From assembly GCA_002317245.1 (NCBI GenBank), contig DCIU01000057.1, positions 1,998 to 21,050 on the forward strand: a stretch of 19,053 bases of DNA. Reading direction: 5' to 3'. Shown here piece after piece: positions 15,234 through 19,053 of the stretch. Below the pieces are notes generated by a model that saw only the letters and a list, made by a program, of their open reading frames with translations, made no database searches and had not been told where the DNA came from. The position numbers and the translations under genes were made by a program. The stretch comes from Lachnospiraceae bacterium UBA1718 (lineage in GTDB: Bacteria > Bacillota > Clostridia > Lachnospirales > Lachnospiraceae). Position 1 is the stretch's first letter; each line of letters opens with the position of its first letter.

Positions 15234-15695
15234 TTAGAAATGGAATTCTTCAGACCAATCATCCTCATCATAAGATGTATTACTGTAGGTACTTTCATTT
15301 TTCATGGCACCATCAAGTATATCCATTATATTTAGCTGAAGATCCTCTTCGCTCTTTGGCTTACTGTCCAGAACAGTTCCAAGTCTCTTAACTGGCGCCC
15401 ACCAGTCTGTAGTCTCTCTTTCATCTACAGGAACATCTTTTCTTCTCTTTTCAACAAGAAGTCCCTTACTATCCAGATAAATAGCCATCTTTCTCATATC
15501 CGAATCAAAGTCTTGACCTTTATATTCAAAGGTCATAAATATAAGCTCGTTCAATGAAAAATACTGTTGCTTCCTTACTCCACATGACCATAATACATTA
15601 GCTGTCTCATCATCAAGATTCAAAGCACCCTGTAAAAATGCTTCCCTTTTCTCTGGTACAATGTGTATTATCTCCGCAACTCTACGTGTATGCAT
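15234..15695 (-). CDS. Small protein distantly like rhamnose mutarotase (RhaM), function uncertain
   Basis: A 153-residue protein. Residues 3-112 follow the pattern of the RhaM/DUF718 ferredoxin-like fold: a first strand (RRVAEIIHIVPEK), a helix, a strand after SCGVRKQQYF, then LIFMTFEYKG, and a WW pair in TTDWWAPVKRL (96-106) like the WW of RhaM. The helix where RhaM has its catalytic histidine reads FLQGALNLDDE with no histidine, so mutarotase activity is doubtful. Residues 113-153 are acidic and Ser/Asn-rich, probably disordered. The ATG has GGAGGAA 12 bases upstream, slightly far. It is the first gene of the unit with the zinc-ribbon protein and no sugar enzymes adjoin it. The fold suggestion is tentative. 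Confidence 0.65.
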   Translation of the reverse strand: MHTRRVAEIIHIVPEKREAFLQGALNLDDETANVLWSCGVRKQQYFSLNELIFMTFEYKGQDFDSDMRKMAIYLDSKGLLVEKRRKDVPVDERETTDWWAPVKRLGTVLDSKPKSEEDLQLNIMDILDGAMKNESTYSNTSYDEDDWSEEFHF

Positions 15696-15741
15696 GTTGT
15701 CTGTATTCCTCCATACTAATTATTTTGAGACTAATACCTAT

Positions 15742-15770
15742 ATTTTACTATGTGACTAAATATTCGTCCA
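15742..15770 (-). promoter_or_regulatory. Possible promoter of the RhaM-like / zinc-ribbon gene pair
   Basis: On the minus strand TGGACG (15765-15770) and TAAAAT (15742-15747) are 17 bases apart, matching 4 and 5 of 6 consensus positions. Transcription would start near 15735, about 40 bases before the ATG. Just downstream of the hydrolase stop, near 15795-15825, there is only a weak A/T-flanked stem that may end hydrolase transcription. Confidence 0.4.
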
Positions 15771-15832
15771 CAAAATGAGAACCCTCGAACGCAAAAAGAA
15801 GCTGCAAATTGCTTTTATTTCAATCCCCTATT

Positions 15833-16630
15833 CTATCTGTAAGTTTCTGTCCTTCTTAAATTTGTATACGGTCTGCTATTTCTAATTATTTCAGCTTTTC
15901 CTAGATCAATATCTACGTATATAATTTGTTCATTATCATCTGCTTTTACTAAAACATTTCCATTTGCGTCAACAACTATAGATTCTCCAGAAAACTCCAT
16001 AGCATCTTCTATGCCAACCCTGTTGCACATAGCTACAAACACACTGTTCTGAAAAGCCTGAACCCTTAATTCCCACTCAAACATCTCAGATGGTTCTGAT
16101 TTTGTATTTACTGTAGGTATCAATATGAGGTCTGCACCCATAAGCACCTCTGTCCTTATGCTTTCGGGATAATGTCTGTCAAAACATACTACAATACCTA
16201 TCTTTCCGTATTCAGTATCAAATATCTCAAAACCATCATCTGACGGTTCATAATAATCCTGCTCGTAAAATTGCTCTGCCTGAGCAACATGAACCATCTT
16301 CTGAATTCCCTGAATATTACCTGTCTTATCAATTAACAAACTTGCATCATAGAATTTATCATTTTCTTTCAGGTAAATATTGGGCACTGCCATAATATGA
16401 TTATCCCTACATACCCTTTTAAGTGACTGAACGATATCATCTGATATTTCGATTCCGTAAGACTTGACATCTCTCCCCTTATACTGCGGAAAGAATTCTG
16501 TCAATTGTACTTCTGGAAACAACACTATATCAGCTCCATTTGATGCAGCTTCATGAATAGCATTCAAGCTTTTTTCCAGATTGCTCTGTATGTCTCCCGC
16601 ATTACTCATCTGAACAAGCGCTAATCTCAT
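15833..16630 (-). CDS. Carbon-nitrogen hydrolase, nitrilase superfamily (N-carbamoyl amidase-like)
   Basis: A 265-residue single-domain C-N hydrolase. The catalytic triad is complete: E40 in VLFPEVQL, K111 in IQKMVHV, and C149 in VVCFDRHYPES. FYEQDYYEPSDDGFEIFDT (121-139) resembles the segment before the nucleophile in N-carbamoylputrescine amidase (AguB) and related N-carbamoyl amidases, so a carbamoylated or acylated amine is the likeliest substrate. No agmatine deiminase or polyamine gene is visible, so AguB itself cannot be claimed. The ATG has AGAGGTG about 8 bases upstream. The gene follows the LysR gene by 103 bp on the same strand and may be its target or share its transcript. The base composition looks more AT-rich than genes below 15.7 kb. 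Confidence 0.85.
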   Translation of the reverse strand: MRLALVQMSNAGDIQSNLEKSLNAIHEAASNGADIVLFPEVQLTEFFPQYKGRDVKSYGIEISDDIVQSLKRVCRDNHIMAVPNIYLKENDKFYDASLLIDKTGNIQGIQKMVHVAQAEQFYEQDYYEPSDDGFEIFDTEYGKIGIVVCFDRHYPESIRTEVLMGADLILIPTVNTKSEPSEMFEWELRVQAFQNSVFVAMCNRVGIEDAMEFSGESIVVDANGNVLVKADDNEQIIYVDIDLGKAEIIRNSRPYTNLRRTETYR

Positions 16631-16733
16631 TCAAAACACCTCTTTTCCATACATATCTTAACCCTGTACCACCAGTTGCCTTCGATCTGCCCTCTTTTTT
16701 GATACAGAAATAATAACCTTACCACCGGAATAA

Positions 16734-17603
16734 TTATGCTCTATTATTCTCTTCAAGAATGAATGATAGAAATCTTTTGGCGGCAACTGTCATATTATTA
16801 GAAGAATTTTGCATAATTCCAATCTCAAGATTGATTGGCGGCTCTGTTTTTAGCAGGGCCACGTCTCCAGAAAAATTAGACACTTCCAGCTTATTGGAAA
16901 GTGAAACTCCAAGATCTGCCTCCACCATGCAGTAAGCCGCATAAACATCGCTGGTAGAATAACAGATATTAGGCGATATTCCATACTTTTCAAGAGCATT
17001 TCTATAATCCGTCTCTATATCAGGAAACGCTACCGCCATAGGTTCCTCTGCGAATTTAAAAAGCGGAAACACATCCGCTTTTGATAATGGGTTCTTCTTT
17101 GATATACATGCCACCATTGGATCATCAAGCAGTTTATGAAATTCAAATCTGCCTTCACGCTTTGTCATAATTGCAAAATCTATCTCATGTGCCTCCAGTA
17201 ATGTGAGTAGCTCTGAACTGGTCTTTTGAACAGTTCTAATATCAATATCCGGATACTTTTCCGTGAATTCTTTAATTTGATTGGCCAGCAGACGATAAAA
17301 TAACGAATATGAAACACCAATTGTAATACTTCCTGCTTCTAACCCCCTCATTTTATTTGCCGTGTCCTGGAACAACTGTGCCTGAAAAACAAGCTTCTCA
17401 AATATGGGGATAAACTCTGCCGCCTCTCTGCTTGGCTTGACTCCTTTTCTATCTCTTATAAACAATTGAACTCCTGCTTCTTCCTCAAGAGAAGCAATAC
17501 TTCTTGATATTCCGGAAGTTGTATATCCCAATCTGTCTGCCGCAGCCTTGAAACTCCCTTCTTTTAACGCCGTTAAATATACTCTTGCCTTTTCGGTATC
17601 CAA
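16734..17603 (-). CDS. LysR-family transcriptional regulator
   Basis: DNA-binding regulator of 289 residues. The start is taken as TTG at 17601-17603 because AAGAGGTG lies 5 bases upstream and the protein then begins with the normal LysR N-terminus (DTEKARVYLTALKEGSFKAA). The frame is open 26 codons further to an ATG at 17681, but that stretch covers the predicted promoter and has no ribosome site. The winged helix occupies about 1-60 (AADRLGYTTSGISRSIASLE) and the effector-binding domain about 87-289, with ITIGVSYSLFYRLL at its start. It is transcribed away from the EamA exporter at 17733, the classical LysR arrangement, so the exporter is the first candidate target and the hydrolase gene the second. 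The inducer is unknown. Confidence 0.9.
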   Translation of the reverse strand: MDTEKARVYLTALKEGSFKAAADRLGYTTSGISRSIASLEEEAGVQLFIRDRKGVKPSREAAEFIPIFEKLVFQAQLFQDTANKMRGLEAGSITIGVSYSLFYRLLANQIKEFTEKYPDIDIRTVQKTSSELLTLLEAHEIDFAIMTKREGRFEFHKLLDDPMVACISKKNPLSKADVFPLFKFAEEPMAVAFPDIETDYRNALEKYGISPNICYSTSDVYAAYCMVEADLGVSLSNKLEVSNFSGDVALLKTEPPINLEIGIMQNSSNNMTVAAKRFLSFILEENNRA

Positions 17604-17640
17604 ATCTACACCTCTTTTTATAATTGCGTTTTTGTCAATA

Positions 17641-17708
17641 TAATGTTGATTTATTATCGTTTTACTCAACATTAAAATCATTATATATTGAATTCAAGTA
17701 AAACACAA
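17641..17708. promoter_or_regulatory. Divergent lysR/EamA promoter region with 9-bp inverted repeat
   Basis: TAATGTTGA (17641-17649) and TCAACATTA (17666-17674) form a perfect 9-bp inverted repeat with a 16-base spacer, a likely LysR binding site. On the minus strand TTGTGT (17703-17708) and TATAAT (17680-17685), 17 bases apart, form a promoter for lysR that would start near 17673, inside the repeat. On the plus strand TTTACT (17661-17666) and TATATT (17684-17689), 17 bases apart, form a weaker promoter for the exporter, its -35 touching the repeat's right arm. A palindrome TTGAATTCAA lies at 17688-17697. The layout fits autorepression combined with activation of the exporter. Confidence 0.55.
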
Positions 17709-17732
17709 TTTTCGAAATAAGGTACTGATTCC

Positions 17733-18578
17733 ATGAAATTAAATCAAAAAACAGCATCTATTCTTCTTTCATTAGTTATTTCAGCGCGAGCAACATCTTT
17801 TTTATTCAGCAAACTTTGTCTGACCACTATGTCGGCCTATAGTCTGATTTCTATGCGTTTTATCACAGCCGCGCTTATTATGCTTTTTATTTTTCGAAGA
17901 CATATTTTAAGCTATTTCAACATAAATGATGTAAAAAAAGGATTCCTGTTTGGAACCCTCTATTTTTTCACTTTGCTTTGTGAACATCTCGGACTAAAAA
18001 CAACTAATTCTGGAACAGCTTCATTACTTGAAAACCTAGCAATTATTCTGGTTCCCCTTGCAGAGGCAATTCTGTCACGAAAATATCCAGAGAAGAAAAA
18101 TATATTATGCGCAATTCTTGCTCTATCTGGTGTGATTTTTCTATCAACAAAAGGACAGTCCTTAGAATTCTCTAGAGGTGAATTGTATCTCCTTTGTTCC
18201 GCAGTTTTCTATTCCACGGCCATTATTGTTACAGGCAGGCTTTCCACACAAGGTGATGCTTTTAACATGGGATTCTTTCAGGTCTGCACAATAGCCTTTT
18301 GGAGCACTTTATCAGCATTGCTATCTGGCAACTATACGTTCCCCTCTTCTACAGGACAATGCCTGATGGTACTCGTCCTTGCCGCTGTGTGCACCTGTTT
18401 TGGCTATACACTGCAACCTGTAGCACAAAGTATAGTATCTTCCGAAAAAGCCGCCTTATTCTGCTCAATTAATCCTTTAATTGCTGGAATACTTGGGACT
18501 GTTTTTCTGCACGAATCATTCACACCATTTTCAATTTGCGGTGCACTGTTGATTCTGATTTCGTTTATTATTCGCTAA
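17733..18578 (+). CDS. EamA/DMT-family transporter
   Basis: Integral membrane protein of the drug/metabolite transporter superfamily, 281 residues with about ten hydrophobic segments in two EamA repeats (about 7-137 and 150-281). The first repeat carries SFLFSKLCLTTMSAYSLISM and the RF pair typical of EamA; GTASLLENLAIILVPLAEAI (about 93-112) and its partner near 250-270 (LFCSINPLIAGILGTVFLHE) mark the repeat ends. Members export amino acids, metabolites or drugs; the substrate cannot be read here. The ATG has AAGG 10 bases upstream, a modest site. It is the only clear plus-strand gene in the window and lies divergent from lysR, which probably controls it. Confidence 0.9.
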   Translation: MKLNQKTASILLSLVISARATSFLFSKLCLTTMSAYSLISMRFITAALIMLFIFRRHILSYFNINDVKKGFLFGTLYFFTLLCEHLGLKTTNSGTASLLENLAIILVPLAEAILSRKYPEKKNILCAILALSGVIFLSTKGQSLEFSRGELYLLCSAVFYSTAIIVTGRLSTQGDAFNMGFFQVCTIAFWSTLSALLSGNYTFPSSTGQCLMVLVLAAVCTCFGYTLQPVAQSIVSSEKAALFCSINPLIAGILGTVFLHESFTPFSICGALLILISFIIR

Positions 18579-18637
18579 TACGTACTTTTCTTTTTAGAGA
18601 AACCGCGCATTTATATTTGTTGCCATTTTCCATAAAT

Positions 18638-18748
18638 CTATTGATCTAACAACGCATATACATATGTGTCTTTCCAAATAGGATTACCATTATCATCTTT
18701 GTGAAAATATATATTCTGATGAAAATGAGCCTCCCTATTCATCTGCTT
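18638..18748 (-). pseudogene. Remnant: C-terminus of a GNAT (RimJ/RimL-like) acetyltransferase
   Basis: The minus strand reads KQMNREAHFHQNIYF, then HKDDNGNPIWKDTYVYALLDQ and a stop at 18638-18640. This matches the last strand and tail of GNAT acetyltransferases (pattern GMxREgHFxqNiyF...W.DtyvYa.L). A TGA lies directly upstream in frame (18749-18751) and no acetyl-CoA-binding motif or start follows, so only about 36 codons survive. It is a decayed gene end, not an active enzyme. Confidence 0.6.
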
Positions 18749-18796
18749 TCATATAGCCTCTATTTTATAATTCACGCTCGTCAAATCAATTTGAAG

Positions 18797-18916
18797 TTAC
18801 TGTTTTACATATCTTTGATTTTTACTATTAGGTTTATCCGGCAAAGTCATCTTCACAACTCCTAATTCAATTGCAGGATTAATATAATTCTTTCTTAGTG
18901 TTTCTTTTGATTTCAA
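18797..18916 (-). pseudogene. Remnant: C-terminal winged helix of a Fic- or AlbA/ATP-binding-type protein
   Basis: Thirty-nine open codons on the minus strand read LKSKETLRKNYINPAIEL, then GVVKMTLPDKPNSKNQRYVKQ and a stop at 18797-18799. The motif of R-NYI-PAIE-G followed by MTLPDKPNSKNQRY is the end of the winged-helix tail found in Fic-family proteins and in RecG-like/AlbA_2 ATP-binding proteins. An in-frame stop at 18917-18919 cuts it off upstream. Which of the two families it came from cannot be told from this piece. Confidence 0.6.
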
Positions 18917-18948
18917 TCATCCTTAACTCTAAAAATTGAATTTTCGTA

Positions 18949-19053
18949 TTAAAATGTTTTCCAACATTTTTCTCTTAAAAACTCACTTATAACTTCAATA
19001 TTTTCGCCTTCATAAAATGCCACAAGCTTTTGTTTGAAATCAGGAACATATTC
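18949..19053 (-). CDS. End of an unidentified reading frame, running off the window
   Basis: Thirty-four codons on the minus strand from the window edge to a TAA at 18949-18951: EYVPDFKQKLVAFYEGENIE, then VISEFLREKCWKTF. It looks like real coding sequence (balanced amphipathic helices, no low complexity). It is in a different frame from the winged-helix remnant 29 bases downstream. It could be the upstream part of the same Fic-type gene after a frameshift and deletion, or the intact end of a separate gene. I do not recognise the family with certainty. Confidence 0.4.
   Translation of the reverse strand, partial: EYVPDFKQKLVAFYEGENIEVISEFLREKCWKTF

Noticed and set aside
15833..16630. Nitrilase-like gene as the missing glutaminase domain of NAD synthase
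   Set aside because: It is far from nadE, complete in itself, has its own ribosome site, and its segment before the catalytic cysteine resembles N-carbamoyl amidases; the short NadE form needs no such domain.
17604..17681. Longer LysR protein starting at 17681
   Set aside because: The extra 26 codons cover the inverted repeat and lie at the predicted transcription start; the TTG at 17603 has a strong ribosome site and the usual LysR beginning.

Overview
The window looks like a chromosomal segment of a motile, Gram-positive anaerobe of the Clostridia, most likely a Lachnospiraceae member. This is an inference from gene content and style: strong GGAGG-type ribosome binding sites, AT-rich DNA, a lipoprotein-anchored CUT1 sugar transporter lacking its own ATPase, paired HflK/HflC proteins, and a Clostridia-type alpha-hydroxy-acid dehydrogenase with an N-terminal cysteine cluster. 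Nearly every gene lies on the minus strand. No rRNA, tRNA, CRISPR array, insertion sequence or phage gene was seen.

Reading right to left along the minus strand, positions 1-4021 form a tightly packed operon: a RelA/SpoT-type (p)ppGpp synthetase, ammonia-dependent NAD+ synthase (nadE), an FMN-dependent alpha-hydroxy-acid dehydrogenase, an 8-oxoguanine DNA glycosylase, and the start of an MBL-fold (beta-CASP-like) hydrolase cut by the window edge. Three gaps are 6, 26 and 6 bp; the last is 63 bp. The operon has its own extended -10 promoter just after the terminator of the preceding hflK-hflC pair (4129-6150), which encodes two membrane-anchored SPFH proteins.

Positions 6283-12273 hold an alpha-glucan uptake and processing operon in the order solute-binding lipoprotein, two permeases, 4-alpha-glucanotransferase (malQ), LacI-family regulator, terminator. 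Imported maltodextrins would be handled by MalQ in the cytoplasm and the regulator probably closes a feedback loop. There is a terminator-like hairpin between the binding protein and the permeases. Upstream of the binding protein, just downstream of a good promoter (12245-12273), lies the most unusual sequence in the window: twelve consecutive hexamers (12159-12230), each starting with G and ending with C. They place a CG step every 6 bp and resemble overlapping LacI-family operators. They can also form two mutually exclusive 10-bp hairpins in the leader RNA.

Positions 12368-14642 carry a dCache-type methyl-accepting chemotaxis protein with clear terminators on both sides. Next comes a two-gene unit (14656-15695) of unknown role: a protein with two zinc ribbons around a helix-turn-helix-like segment, and a small protein distantly like rhamnose mutarotase.

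From about 15.8 kb the DNA looks more AT-rich and accessory. It holds a carbon-nitrogen hydrolase, a LysR regulator with a TTG start, and a divergent EamA/DMT exporter, with a 9-bp inverted repeat between overlapping divergent promoters. The last 450 bp are gene debris on the minus strand: the tail of a GNAT acetyltransferase, the tail of a winged-helix domain like those ending Fic or AlbA-type ATP-binding proteins, and the end of a third reading frame running off the window.
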